Source: Crocinitomicaceae bacterium
Lineage (GTDB): Bacteria > Bacteroidota > Bacteroidia > Flavobacteriales_D > Crocinitomicaceae
Reading direction: 5' to 3'
NCBI GenBank assembly: GCA_016709005.1
Contig: JADJEU010000006.1
Location: 62,001 to 126,000, forward strand
DNA length: 64,000 nt
The stretch's first letter is position 1. Every line of letters starts with the position of its first letter. This document shows positions 37,790-46,666 of the stretch, in pieces. The notes under the pieces were generated by a model. The model did no database searches. It was given only the letters and a program-made list of their open reading frames with translations, and had not been told where the DNA came from. The position numbers and the translations under genes were made by a program.

Positions 37790-39916
37790 TCAAATCTTCA
37801 CACCTATGATGCAAACATCATCAATTTGTTCAAGACCTCCTCGCCAGTTTTCAAAAGCGCTCTGAATGGTTTCGTGCTGCTCGTTTATTGGACGCTTGCC
37901 CGTTTCGGTTATTAAGTCTCTAAGGGCAGAAGCTTTGAATTTTTTACCCTTATCACCTCCAAATTGATCCTGATAGCCATCCGTAAAAATGTAAATTGTA
38001 TCACCTTTAGAAAGTGAAATGTGGTGAGTTGTGAAAGGCTTTGCATCGGCAAATTTTCCAATGGGTTGTTTGTCAGCACGAATCTCTTCCAATACACCGG
38101 TCTCGCTGCGCAATATCCAAAGGGGATTATTGGCACCCGCCCAAGTTAAAGTTAGTGATTGAATCGAGAGAGCACAGAGCGAAATGTCCATACCATCTTT
38201 AACATTTTCATCACTTTTTTCAAATTCGTGAATGACAATTTCTCTTGTTCTGTCTAATATTTTTCCAGGATCCGCAAGCCCAAATTCACGCACAGATCTA
38301 TTTAGAGCATTGTTGCAGACAACACTTACCAATGCTCCGGGAACGCCGTGACCAGTGCAGTCTGCTGCTGCGAATAGAATGATATTTTCATCTTTGTTTT
38401 CTCTGGTTTGTAACCAATAAAAATCTCCAGCAACAATGTCTTTGGGTTTATACAAAACAAAGGAGTTTGGTAAGGATTCAGAGAACAGTTTTTTTGAAGG
38501 AAGTATGGCAGATTGTATTCTTTTGGCGTAAGTGATTGAATCAAGAATTTCTTTATTTTTCTCTTCCAATTGATCAAAGGCATGAGTGACAGTAATTTTT
38601 TGTTCTTCAATGATTGCCTTTTGTTCTCGCGTAATTCTGAGTCGTTTGTATATGATGATCCCAAAAACAATTGCAGTTGCCAAACCAATTATCAGAAAAA
38701 TTGAAAATTGCGATCTTCTTTTATTCTCAGCGCGCTCGGTTTGTAATTCAGCATCTTTGAGTTTTTTTTCTTCAACTGATTTCAAACTATCAGTAACGAC
38801 CATTTTTTCATACTCCGCTTTGTATTCTTGACGAATCACGGCATTTTTATTTTCATCACTGCTGATACTGTCATTCAGGAGCATATATATTTCATGCATT
38901 TCCAAAGATTTTTTATAATCTCCTTGCTTCTTATAAATGGTATGTAAAATTCTTGCGGTTTGCTCTTGTTCTTTTATAGCGCCAACAGATTTAGCGATTT
39001 CATAAGACTCCTGAGCTTGAGTTAAACTCTCAGAAAGACGGTTTTGTTCAAGATAGATTTTTGAAATATTGTACTTAATGGTAGATTCAGTTGTTAAATC
39101 ATTCATGCCTTTTGCGTGTTCCAGCGCATCGAAAAAATAGTTGAGCGCCTGATCGTAATCGCCCATTTCTGAGTAGGCTGTTCCTATGTTAGTAATGGAT
39201 GCACCAATTCCTAACTGGTCATTGTTTTTTTGACGAATTGTCAACGCCTTTTGATGATATTCGATTGCCTTTTGGTAATTTTTTGAATCTGTTTCCAGTA
39301 CGCCCAGGTTGTTGAGTGCGTTTGCTTCACTTGCTTCATTACCTAGCTCGAGATATTGCTGTTGAGCCTTTAAATAATTTTCGCGTGCATGATCATAATC
39401 TTGTTGATAGTAAAAGATTATTCCGATATTCAAGATACAATTGGCAACGGCCAATTTATTTCCCTTAAGTTCTTCAAGTAGGAGCGCTTGGTTGTATTTT
39501 TCCATAGCGACACTGAAATTTCCTCTGTTCATTTCAATCATTGCTATGTTATTTATCAATCCTGCGGCATTTTTATAAAGGCCCGATCGCTGAATGCACA
39601 CCAGGGCTTTATCATAATAAACTAAAGCCGAATCAAATTCAGACCTGTAATACCAGGTTACTCCCATTGTATTATATGCATCAGCTTGCCATTTGAGGTT
39701 GTTGCGATAATCTGCATAAACTAATTGTTCATTCGCTAAAATGAACGCAGTGTCAGGTTTGGAAAAAAGATAGTTGGTCCAAATGAAGCTTTTCATCGCC
39801 TTGAATCGGACGGTATCATGGTTTGCATCGTCCTTCCAAATCTGATAAAGACTATCTTGAGCAACCAACGAGTTGGTGCTTATAAAAAAGCATATTGCCA
39901 AAAAAAGTCTTGACAT
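37790..39916 (-). CDS. TPR sensor with transmembrane segment and SpoIIE-type PP2C phosphatase
   Basis: A 708-residue protein. The ATG at 39916 gives signal peptide MSRLFLAICFFISTNSLVAQ; an earlier start at 39979 adds residues with no signal character. It contains tetratricopeptide repeats from about residue 60 to 350 (AGLINNIAMIEMNRGNFSVA, LGVLETDSKNYQKAIEYHQK, GIGASITNIGTAYSEMGDYD), a transmembrane segment FSIFLIIGLATAIVFGIIIY, a coiled coil, and a SpoIIE phosphatase with metal-site Asp residues in AGDFYW, AAADCTGHGVPGA and FTDGYQDQ. It would read a periplasmic signal through the repeats and dephosphorylate a cytoplasmic partner, perhaps an anti-anti-sigma protein. A -7 element lies upstream. 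Confidence 0.9.
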   Translation of the reverse strand: MSRLFLAICFFISTNSLVAQDSLYQIWKDDANHDTVRFKAMKSFIWTNYLFSKPDTAFILANEQLVYADYRNNLKWQADAYNTMGVTWYYRSEFDSALVYYDKALVCIQRSGLYKNAAGLINNIAMIEMNRGNFSVAMEKYNQALLLEELKGNKLAVANCILNIGIIFYYQQDYDHARENYLKAQQQYLELGNEASEANALNNLGVLETDSKNYQKAIEYHQKALTIRQKNNDQLGIGASITNIGTAYSEMGDYDQALNYFFDALEHAKGMNDLTTESTIKYNISKIYLEQNRLSESLTQAQESYEIAKSVGAIKEQEQTARILHTIYKKQGDYKKSLEMHEIYMLLNDSISSDENKNAVIRQEYKAEYEKMVVTDSLKSVEEKKLKDAELQTERAENKRRSQFSIFLIIGLATAIVFGIIIYKRLRITREQKAIIEEQKITVTHAFDQLEEKNKEILDSITYAKRIQSAILPSKKLFSESLPNSFVLYKPKDIVAGDFYWLQTRENKDENIILFAAADCTGHGVPGALVSVVCNNALNRSVREFGLADPGKILDRTREIVIHEFEKSDENVKDGMDISLCALSIQSLTLTWAGANNPLWILRSETGVLEEIRADKQPIGKFADAKPFTTHHISLSKGDTIYIFTDGYQDQFGGDKGKKFKASALRDLITETGKRPINEQHETIQSAFENWRGGLEQIDDVCIIGVKI

Positions 39917-39939
39917 ATTGAACTGATTATGGATTCCGG

Positions 39940-39947
39940 CAAATTTA
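39940..39947 (-). promoter_or_regulatory. -7 promoter element for the TPR-SpoIIE gene
   Basis: TAAATTTG on the minus strand, matching TAnnTTTG, 23 bases ahead of the chosen start. It supports ATG 39916 over the upstream start at 39979, which would lie before the promoter. Confidence 0.45.
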
Positions 39948-40273
39948 GATTTATTTGACAATAATAAAAAGGGCAGCAATGGGTTTAGGGATTCTGCCGG
40001 TTAACAAATTTCAAAAGGACTTTGCTTTAGATGCGCAGCATGATGTCGAATGCCTTAGAGTTGTTTCATTTCCTGTGCCGCTAAAGCCGAAATTTTAATT
40101 TTATAAAGATTATCAATTAACCTTTTGATTTTTGCATCAAGGGAAATAAGCTCGGTGCGCAGATTTTACGCGCGATGATGTGAATATTGGCTCCGGGAAA
40201 TATTTTTGATTGTAGAAAAAAGATAAGATGCTAATTTGACCATCTTTCAGGAATATTTCTTTACAGAAATTAG
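39948..40273. other. 326-base gap with no identifiable feature
   Basis: Between the TPR-SpoIIE gene and the six-repeat gene. I see no frame with signal or domain, no good hairpin with T run and no repeat family match. AT-rich in its second half. Confidence 0.5.
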
Positions 40274-40807
40274 CTACTTATTAATCCTACGAATATGAAT
40301 ACTACTCGTAAAAACAGGAATAAAAAGCACCGCCATTTTTGCAGGTATACTGAGTGATGAAAGTGATCCGTCAATCTCCCAATAATCCCAATCTTCTGAT
40401 GTATATGTTCTGATTTTTGCAGTTGCATTTCCAGAAATCTCCCAGTAATCCCAATCTTCAGAGGTGTAGGTGCGCGCGTCAATGTCAATTCCACTGCCGG
40501 TAATTTCCCAATAATCCCAATCTTCAGAAGTATATGTTTTGATTTTTATTGACCCACCATCTACTTCCCAATAATCCCAATCTTCAGAAGTATAGGTTTG
40601 GATTTTTCCTGATGCGCTGCCCAAATTATATTCCCAATAATCCCAATCTTCTGATGTGTACGTTCTCAATTTTCCTGTCTCGCCGTCTAAATCTATTTCC
40701 CAATAATCCCAATCTTCAGAGGTATAGGTTCTGAGTTTACCTGTTGCATGCGCATCTCCAAACAAGGTGATAAGCAGGGCAAAAAAGCTAATTGTAAAAA
40801 ATTTCAT
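40274..40807 (-). CDS. Secreted protein made of six TYTSEDWDYWE repeats
   Basis: A 177-residue protein with signal peptide MKFFTISFFALLITLFGDAHA. From residue 27 the 11-residue word TYTSEDWDYWE occurs six times without change at positions 27, 49, 71, 91, 113 and 134, spaced by 20-22 residues. The linkers (for example IDLDGETGKLR, YNLGSASGKIQ, ITGSGIDIDAR) vary and are rich in Gly, Ser, Asp. It reads as a stack of identical strands with invariant acidic and aromatic residues. The last 26 residues (IPAKMAVLFIPVFTSSIHIR) are unlike the repeats and could reflect a frame change. No family recognised. Likely periplasmic or surface. Confidence 0.75.
   Translation of the reverse strand: MKFFTISFFALLITLFGDAHATGKLRTYTSEDWDYWEIDLDGETGKLRTYTSEDWDYWEYNLGSASGKIQTYTSEDWDYWEVDGGSIKIKTYTSEDWDYWEITGSGIDIDARTYTSEDWDYWEISGNATAKIRTYTSEDWDYWEIDGSLSSLSIPAKMAVLFIPVFTSSIHIRRINK
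40376..40729 (-). repeat. Six-copy tandem coding repeat of 60-66 bases
   Basis: The coding DNA of the same gene repeats words such as CCCAATAATCCCAATCTTC on the plus strand in each copy. The word is the same or nearly the same at DNA level, whereas the linkers are diverged, so the copies are maintained by selection or by gene conversion rather than being recent duplications of the whole unit. Confidence 0.75.
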
Positions 40808-40819
40808 AGGTATAAAATG

Positions 40820-42385
40820 TTATCGATTCAATATTAATTTCCCGGTCACATTTTCTCCATCAATCATCGCGGAATAAAAATAGAGTCCAGATGGAACCGC
40901 TTCACCAGCTTCATTGGTACCATTCCATATTTCATTTTGAAAACCTGCACTTTGATTTTCACGCACTACTTTTTTGATCACACGACCGTGCAGATCGTAA
41001 ATATATATGCTTACGTAACCCGCTTGTGGAAGTGTGTAGCTGATATTAACTTCATTGCTGAACGGAACAGGATACGCATTAATTTTTGTAGCATCTGCCG
41101 TTTCATATTCAGGCTGATCCAAGAAAATAGTATTGACGCTGTCAATATTTATTAATTCATCACCGGCCTGGTAAAGCATAAAGTGAAAGTAAATCAGGAA
41201 CATTTCATCTGTAGTATTTAATCCGGCACTCACATTTATTGGTGGATCATTTGGATTGTGCATGTTAGCGGTTGTATTATCATAAACCCCTCTTCCATAT
41301 AAGACTGAGTTTGTTGGCATGTGTTTCATGTATTCGAAAAAATAAAATTCCTGCCAGTGAAAATCCCACTCATTGATGCGCACATATTTTACAGTATCGT
41401 TGGATGGAGTAACACCATAGGCATGGATATATTTTCCAAGTAAGTGCATGTGCGGAAAAACACTCATCAAAGTAATATCGCCTGCAATTGGCCCGTAAAC
41501 TGCATCTACAGTATCAACAGTATTAGCTGCGATTGTAAATGCCATGTTTTCGAGAATTGGTCCGGCATAAATTTCTCTGAAGTATGATACAGGTTCCGGA
41601 TAAAAATAAATATTGACTCGGGTTTGATCCCACTCGCCGTAGCTGCCATTTGGATAGTGCATAGCAAGAACAACATTTGAACCTGCTTCCAGAGTCATAC
41701 CGCTGGAAAATGTACTTGTCTGAGGAAAAATAATTGGGGTTGCTCCGGGGGTATATGCTCCGATAAGTCCAAGTGAAGTTGGACCGGTACATGAATGACT
41801 TGTTGTGTCGGTGTCGTAGGTCCCCGGATTATCTGCATAAACCAGACAGTGGTGGACGATGGATTGATTGCCTGCAATAACTTCAATGGCCTTTATTTTG
41901 CGATCGCCTAACAATCCGCTTGGAATAGAAAAGCAAGCATAATCATCTTGAATAGCGGTAGCTTTACTCATGTAGTTTGGCATCGTAATAACCAAATCCG
42001 GATTCCCTGGCAACATTTGTTCACCATTGTAAACCGGCGGTGGAGGAGCAGTTCCTAAGTCGCCTGCAGGTCCGTCTTCGTCTACCCAGTTAATAATAAT
42101 ATCGCGCTCAGTTTGCGTTAAGAGACGTTCATGGAAATAACGTTGAAACGAAGTGTCTGCACTCCAGGGTGGCATTTGATTATTTTCTACAGCCACTTTT
42201 ATACTTGCGCGATAATCGTACGCGGTTGCATAATCAAGCAATGAAAATGGACCAATTCCATTTGGGTTATGACACTGCGTGCAATTAGTGTAAAATACTT
42301 CAGCAGCATGATCACTCCACGTTGTTTGTGCAACAATTCCCTGAGCAGAGAGTGCGGCGCATAAAACAAGTACTAGTTTTTTCAT
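40820..42385 (-). CDS. Secreted cytochrome c plus copper type II monooxygenase-like protein, T9SS-sorted
   Basis: A 521-residue protein; ATG 42385 opens into signal peptide MKKLVLVLCAALSAQGIVAQ. An N-terminal haem c motif C35-T-Q-C38-H39 with a candidate Met ligand in NNQMPPW at residue 71 is followed by a domain resembling peptidylglycine-type copper monooxygenases: VHHCLVYA (His178-His179), LAMHYPNG and PHMHLLGK, the two-copper His pattern. It ends in a T9SS sorting domain with a FlgD-like turn (ISYTLPQAGYVSIYIYDLHG, WNGTNEAGEAVPSGLYFYSA, VTGKLILNR). The haem may deliver electrons to the copper site. Substrate unknown. A GAAAGATA (TATCTTTC) box sits at 42390-42397, very near the start. Confidence 0.8.
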   Translation of the reverse strand: MKKLVLVLCAALSAQGIVAQTTWSDHAAEVFYTNCTQCHNPNGIGPFSLLDYATAYDYRASIKVAVENNQMPPWSADTSFQRYFHERLLTQTERDIIINWVDEDGPAGDLGTAPPPPVYNGEQMLPGNPDLVITMPNYMSKATAIQDDYACFSIPSGLLGDRKIKAIEVIAGNQSIVHHCLVYADNPGTYDTDTTSHSCTGPTSLGLIGAYTPGATPIIFPQTSTFSSGMTLEAGSNVVLAMHYPNGSYGEWDQTRVNIYFYPEPVSYFREIYAGPILENMAFTIAANTVDTVDAVYGPIAGDITLMSVFPHMHLLGKYIHAYGVTPSNDTVKYVRINEWDFHWQEFYFFEYMKHMPTNSVLYGRGVYDNTTANMHNPNDPPINVSAGLNTTDEMFLIYFHFMLYQAGDELINIDSVNTIFLDQPEYETADATKINAYPVPFSNEVNISYTLPQAGYVSIYIYDLHGRVIKKVVRENQSAGFQNEIWNGTNEAGEAVPSGLYFYSAMIDGENVTGKLILNR

Positions 42386-42457
42386 GAAGGAAAGATACAA
42401 TAAATCCTTTGAAACGGTTATGTATTACTAAAAATGAGGCACCTAACCAACACAATA

Positions 42458-42973
42458 ATGTCTGATTACGTTAAAGTTCTTATGAGGGTAATCCTATTGG
42501 TACTTTGTGGTTTGTTAGTTTTGTCTGCCTGCAAAAAAGATCATTGCAGTCAAGTTGAAGACGCTTATAGGTTGATAATGGGTGAGTGGAGATTAGTTCG
42601 TTCTGAATCGGTCTACCGTATTTCAGGTTTGGATTATTATGATACTACTGAACTTTCAACAAACAATATTACCGTGCAATTTTTGGATTGCTACTATTAT
42701 GCTGAATATATAAATGACTCGTTGATTTATACCGATAAAGGGGTTTTTGATTTTAGTGAATCTAAAACAAATTTCTTGTTTGAATTTAGATTAGAAAAAA
42801 ACAATTATTATTCAGATTATCATTCAGAAGGAACGTCCAGTTCCCCATATTACTATTTGAAGAAAGACACATTGATAACAAAAGGAGATTACGTTTATCA
42901 GGGTAAGATCCTGACTGCTGATGGGACCCTTTATAAGGCCAGACAGGTTAATCGATTTTTTGTAAAAATTTGA
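42458..42973 (+). CDS. Lipoprotein of unknown function
   Basis: Three in-frame ATG codons exist (42434, 42458, 42482). The last gives MRVILLVLCGLLVLSACKKD, with the lipobox cysteine, and the signal works with any of them, so the start is uncertain; 42458 is a compromise. The mature part is beta-rich and tyrosine-rich (GEWRLVRSESVYRISGLDYY, VQFLDCYYYAEYINDSLIYT, YYYLKKDTLITKGDYVYQ), resembling small lipocalin-like domains of Bacteroidota. No family assigned. The gene starts 72 bases after the monooxygenase start, in the opposite direction. Confidence 0.6.
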   Translation: MSDYVKVLMRVILLVLCGLLVLSACKKDHCSQVEDAYRLIMGEWRLVRSESVYRISGLDYYDTTELSTNNITVQFLDCYYYAEYINDSLIYTDKGVFDFSESKTNFLFEFRLEKNNYYSDYHSEGTSSSPYYYLKKDTLITKGDYVYQGKILTADGTLYKARQVNRFFVKI

Positions 42974-42983
42974 CTTTTCTTTA

Positions 42984-44141
42984 TTAGTGGATTAGTTCTA
43001 ATGCCTTTTTTCTTGTTTCCAGATCTGTTTCAATCAGCGACTCCAGGGATGTGCTTTTTTGAAAGGAGACAGCTTGCATTGTTTTTTCGTTGATTTTTGC
43101 GATGTCTAAAAATCCAATTTTGTCTTGTAAAAAAGCGGCCACGGTAATTTCATTGGCAGCATTTAAAATGCACGGTAAATTTCCACCAGCATCCATGGCA
43201 TCATAAGCTAACTGAAGATTACGGAATGTGTTCAGGTCTGGTTGTTCAAATGTGAGTTGCGGATAATTTAAAAAATTGAACCGTTTGAAATCTGTGTGAA
43301 GACGGTTCGGATAAGTAAGCGCGTATTGGATTGGTAATTTCATATCCGGCAATCCCATTTGTGCTTTCATGGATCCATCCTGAAACTGAACAATGGAATG
43401 AATAATGGACTGTGGATGAACAATCACATCAATCTGATCTCTTCTCAAATTAAATAACCATTTGGCTTCAATCACTTCAAGTCCTTTATTCATGAGCGTT
43501 GCAGAATCAATGGTGATTTTTGCACCCATCTCCCAGTTGGGATGTTTCAGGGCTTGTGCTTTGGTTATTTGTGCAAGTTCATTTGCCTTTTTTCCCCGAA
43601 ACGGTCCGCCAGAAGCGGTGAGATAAATTTTTTCAAGCGGGTTTTGGAATTCACCGGTGATACATTGGAAAATTGCCGAATGTTCTGAGTCGACCGGATA
43701 AATATTCACGCCTTTTTCTTGTGCAAGTTTCGTGACAATTTCTCCTGCAACAACCAACGTTTCTTTGTTGGCAAGCGCGATTGTTTTGCCGGCATTGATG
43801 GCGCGCAGCGTTGGTTTTAGTCCTGAAAACCCAACTAAAGCTGTAAGAACAATATCAATCTCATCCATCTCAACAACTTCTTCGAGCGCCTTGTCTCCGC
43901 AAAAAGTTTTAATGCCTTCATTCCATAAAATATCCGCTACTTTTTTATGGAGATTTTCATTCGTAATGACAACGGTATTGGGCTTGAATTTTAAAGCCTG
44001 ATCAATCAATAAATCGGCGTTATTGTTTGCCGTCAGAACCGAGATTTCAAATTTATCCGGATAGGCCTCAACAACTTCAAGTGTTTGCTTACCAATAGAA
44101 CCGGTTGAACCTAGAACTGCTATTCTTTTTTTATCTGACAT
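42984..44141 (-). CDS. dxr: 1-deoxy-D-xylulose 5-phosphate reductoisomerase
   Basis: A 385-residue enzyme of the MEP pathway that rearranges and reduces DXP to MEP with NADPH; essential for isoprenoids. NADPH-binding motif VLGSTGSIGKQTLEVVEAYP at residues 9-28, ALVGFSGLKPTLRAI, ANKETLVVAGE and DSEHSAIFQC, which contain the conserved Glu/Ser/His substrate residues, and ASGGPFRG. Length is typical for DXR. It lies alone, with a TATTTTTG element just upstream at 44147-44154 that is so near the ATG that the transcript would be leaderless or nearly so. Confidence 0.96.
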   Translation of the reverse strand: MSDKKRIAVLGSTGSIGKQTLEVVEAYPDKFEISVLTANNNADLLIDQALKFKPNTVVITNENLHKKVADILWNEGIKTFCGDKALEEVVEMDEIDIVLTALVGFSGLKPTLRAINAGKTIALANKETLVVAGEIVTKLAQEKGVNIYPVDSEHSAIFQCITGEFQNPLEKIYLTASGGPFRGKKANELAQITKAQALKHPNWEMGAKITIDSATLMNKGLEVIEAKWLFNLRRDQIDVIVHPQSIIHSIVQFQDGSMKAQMGLPDMKLPIQYALTYPNRLHTDFKRFNFLNYPQLTFEQPDLNTFRNLQLAYDAMDAGGNLPCILNAANEITVAAFLQDKIGFLDIAKINEKTMQAVSFQKSTSLESLIETDLETRKKALELIH

Positions 44142-44146
44142 GCTTG

Positions 44147-44154
44147 CAAAAATA
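44147..44154 (-). promoter_or_regulatory. -7 promoter element for dxr
   Basis: TATTTTTG on the minus strand, five bases from the ATG at 44141. The predicted start of transcription falls at or near the start codon. Confidence 0.4.
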
Positions 44155-44238
44155 CGATTTGTACTGGTAACAGATGCAATTGTAAATGGTTCGTTGACTG
44201 TTGGCGCTATTTAATGAATGGAGCGCTCTAAAAAGAAA

Positions 44239-44268
44239 AAGGCCGCACCAAATTTTCAGCACAGCCTT
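44239..44268 (-). terminator. Terminator of the 44294-44929 gene
   Basis: Minus-strand hairpin with arms AAGGCTGTGC and GTGCGGCCTT (several G-U pairs) followed by TTTTTCTTTTT. Confidence 0.65.
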
Positions 44269-44293
44269 CTTTGCTAAGAATGGTTAAAGTATT

Positions 44294-44929
44294 TTAGAAG
44301 ACATTGATGTATTTGATTTTTGCCTCCTCAGAGAAGTTTTTTGCAGTCAATGAGATATCATTTGATCCACTCACCTTTTTTGTGCATCCTGCTGGATCGA
44401 TAACAAATTGTACACCAGGTTGTGCAGTTGATTCACCGATTATTTCACCGGTTGAACCGTTGTAACGGAATTTTGTGTCGGTATATTTTCCGGTAAGCTC
44501 AGTTACCGTTGAGCCTACTTTGATTCCATCTTTGGTTTCGTAATAGTTGCTCAGTACACGCATGTCAATCACAACTAAGTCATCCTCGTGCAGGTTGTCG
44601 TTTTTCTCCATTGTGATTTCAGCAAGATCTTCCAGACTATTGAAAACAATGTGTTGAACGTGATCCTGCGGAGCACCGTCAACTATTCTGCTTACCGTAG
44701 ATTTTCGTGTTGAAAGTTCCAGCGGTAATTTACCAATCGGTTGTCCGATTTTAAATACACCAACAACTCCTGATTCCATCAAAAATGAATTCTCTGGAGC
44801 AGGCTCTTCAACTACAACCGTTTCTTCTTTGACTGTATCTTTTGTTTCTGTGTTGGTTGGCTCTTCAGCTGGCCCGCCGCATGAAACCAAGAAGCCAATT
44901 ACACCAATAGAATAGACTAATTTTTTCAT
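44294..44929 (-). CDS. Lipoprotein, DUF1131-like
   Basis: A 211-residue lipoprotein (MKKLVYSIGVIGFLVSCGGP; lipobox Cys17). A Glu/Thr-rich linker (TETKDTVKEETVVVEEPAPE) leads to a domain with two similar halves (VVGVFKIGQPIGKLPLELST and DGIKVGSTVTELTGKYTDTK). The I-K-V-G-x-T pattern resembles DUF1131-like lipoproteins, but I am not certain. Ends in a terminator at 44239-44268. Function unknown; probably anchored to the outer membrane. Confidence 0.6.
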   Translation of the reverse strand: MKKLVYSIGVIGFLVSCGGPAEEPTNTETKDTVKEETVVVEEPAPENSFLMESGVVGVFKIGQPIGKLPLELSTRKSTVSRIVDGAPQDHVQHIVFNSLEDLAEITMEKNDNLHEDDLVVIDMRVLSNYYETKDGIKVGSTVTELTGKYTDTKFRYNGSTGEIIGESTAQPGVQFVIDPAGCTKKVSGSNDISLTAKNFSEEAKIKYINVF

Positions 44930-45150
44930 AGGGATTGATTTATAGGGATTTGGGACAAAGCTACGAAAAAAACGGCCGCATTGATAATTAATTTCTTGCT
45001 AAAACAGATAGATCGTTTGAGGTCTTTCGGTTGCTTTCTTTAATCGCTTAGACATTAGTGGTAAATGGCGTTTGGAAAATGGCATCTGAAATCCGCACAG
45101 ACGCGAAAATCAATTTGTCTTTTGCAAATTGGTCAACAAAATTATTGACA

Positions 45151-45158
45151 TACCTTTG
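45151..45158 (+). promoter_or_regulatory. -7 promoter element for the SUFU-domain gene
   Basis: TACCTTTG with a -33 TTG at 45129-45131 and a 19-base spacer, close to the Bacteroidota consensus. It lies just ahead of the GTG at 45163 and within the longer open frame, so it argues for the downstream start. Confidence 0.5.
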
Positions 45159-45162
45159 TGTC

Positions 45163-45759
45163 GTGGTTACAGAAAGACTTCAATCTGTTTTTGAATTCGC
45201 AGAAAATGCGGTTGTGCATAAAAATGCAGAATACGATTTTGCAATAAAATGGATGAAACCGAAAGGTGAAAAGTTTCAAATTTTATACACCGAGGGTCTT
45301 TCTAAGAATATCCAAATAGGCGGTCAGAGCAACAAAAAATATCAACGCATTGAGCTGTATTTTTTACTTCCTGATTTTTGGGATCTCGCGAAAAAAGAAT
45401 GGCCGGTTTTTTGGCTCAACAAAATTGCACAAGTACCTCAAAAAAATAAAACCTGGTTTGGAGTTGGGGATACTTTGCCTGCTGGCAATCCACCAAAAGA
45501 GGTTGATGAAGTTTTAAAATGCACCTATTTTATTTTAAGTGATCCGATGTTGCTTGACTCAAAATTGAGCAGCGATCTGGAAGCTGATGAAGCTTTTTCT
45601 TTTCTTGCAGTTATTCCGATTTTTGAAAGAGAATTTGATTTTAAAATGCAGAATTCAGCAACTCCACTTTTAAAGATTTTCAAGGACAAACAAATTTTTG
45701 AAATGATCGATACGTACCGTGAACCAGTGGCTCGTAAAAAATTTATGGGTATTTTTTAG
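45163..45759 (+). CDS. Suppressor-of-fused (SUFU) domain protein
   Basis: A roughly 198-residue soluble protein whose body matches the bacterial SUFU family (IELYFLLPDFWDLAKKEWPV, WFGVGDTLPAGNPPKEVDEV, FLAVIPIFEREFDFKMQNSA and the C-terminal YREPVARKKFMGIF). Bacterial members often occur as immunity or chaperone-like domains, but no toxin gene is adjacent. The start is uncertain: the frame is open from GTG 45058 and ATG 45079, but a promoter-like TACCTTTG lies at 45151, so GTG 45163 is used here. If the promoter is wrong, ATG 45079 is the alternative. Confidence 0.7.
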   Translation: MVTERLQSVFEFAENAVVHKNAEYDFAIKWMKPKGEKFQILYTEGLSKNIQIGGQSNKKYQRIELYFLLPDFWDLAKKEWPVFWLNKIAQVPQKNKTWFGVGDTLPAGNPPKEVDEVLKCTYFILSDPMLLDSKLSSDLEADEAFSFLAVIPIFEREFDFKMQNSATPLLKIFKDKQIFEMIDTYREPVARKKFMGIF

Positions 45760-45852
45760 TCGTTGCACAATAAAAAAGGTGTACGGATTTCTGAGTTCAA
45801 AGCACTAATTTAATTTCTCCTCCGTTTTCAATGGTCTCGATATTCATGCCAT

Positions 45853-46656
45853 TTGAAAACTCTTTTTTTACTCAGTTTTGTTCTATTCGTTTTTGTCAGT
45901 TGCAGAAAAGATTTTGCGGATGAATCTGTAATTGGCTACGACATTATTCTTGTTGCCGGGCAGTCGAATACACATTATGGCTGGGGGTATGATTCTATTC
46001 TGGACAAAACTGATGATCGTATTTTTCAGTTGGGGCGATTTAATGAAAATGATTTCAAAATTATACCTGCCGCTGAGCCACTAGAGCACCATACCAAGAA
46101 GAATAACCGAATTGGTTTTGCTTTAACTTTTGCAAAATTGTATGCCAATGCATTTCTTGAAGAGGATCGTGTTGTGTTAATTATACCGTGTGGTCGCGCA
46201 GGTTCTGGTTTCAAAAACAACCGTTGGAATAGAGGTGATTATTATTATCAGGATGCGGTGGACAGAACGCAGTTTGTCTTATCTAATTTTCGAAATAGCG
46301 AACTAATTGCTGTGCTTTGGCAACAAGGTGAAGATGATGTTTCCAATTTGAATTATCAACAAGATTTGGATCGGTTTATTGGCGATGTTAGAGCTGATTT
46401 AGGCGCCGTTGATGTTCCATTTATATTGGGCGGTATGGTGCCTTTTTGGGTTGAAAAAAGTTCGGTCAGAGTACAAACACAAAGTATTATTCAAGACACC
46501 AAATATCGATTGCCAAATACGGCTTATGCAGATCCTTCAGCACCGATGATTATTTCTAAACAAGATGATTCTACTGATATATTACACTTTGATGCTCCCG
46601 GTATGAGAGAATTGGGATTGCGTTATTTTGCCTCATATGTGGAGTTGAGAAAATAG
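45853..46656 (+). CDS. SASA-type (SGNH) esterase lipoprotein
   Basis: A 267-residue lipoprotein (TTG start giving MKTLFLLSFVLFVFVSCRKD, lipobox Cys17) that carries a sialate-O-acetylesterase-like SGNH hydrolase. Block I is ILVAGQSNTHYG with the nucleophile Ser, block III is VLWQQGEDDVS, and the C-terminal DILHFDAPGMRELG supplies the Asp-x-x-His pair. It would deacetylate sugars in the envelope or outside. There is no in-frame ATG before the signal segment, hence the TTG. Close relatives are typical of Bacteroidota glycan degradation, though no other glycan gene is next to it. Confidence 0.85.
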   Translation: MKTLFLLSFVLFVFVSCRKDFADESVIGYDIILVAGQSNTHYGWGYDSILDKTDDRIFQLGRFNENDFKIIPAAEPLEHHTKKNNRIGFALTFAKLYANAFLEEDRVVLIIPCGRAGSGFKNNRWNRGDYYYQDAVDRTQFVLSNFRNSELIAVLWQQGEDDVSNLNYQQDLDRFIGDVRADLGAVDVPFILGGMVPFWVEKSSVRVQTQSIIQDTKYRLPNTAYADPSAPMIISKQDDSTDILHFDAPGMRELGLRYFASYVELRK

Positions 46657-46666
46657 GGCAAAAAAA

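Noticed and set aside
40270..40494. Second gene in another frame on the minus strand overlapping the six-repeat gene
   Set aside because: It is the shadow of the repeat DNA in another frame; the repeat word gives a run of codons without family resemblance.
45058..45162. Longer N-terminus for the SUFU gene
   Set aside because: The additional residues do not resemble the family and a promoter-like element sits inside this stretch. The call remains open.
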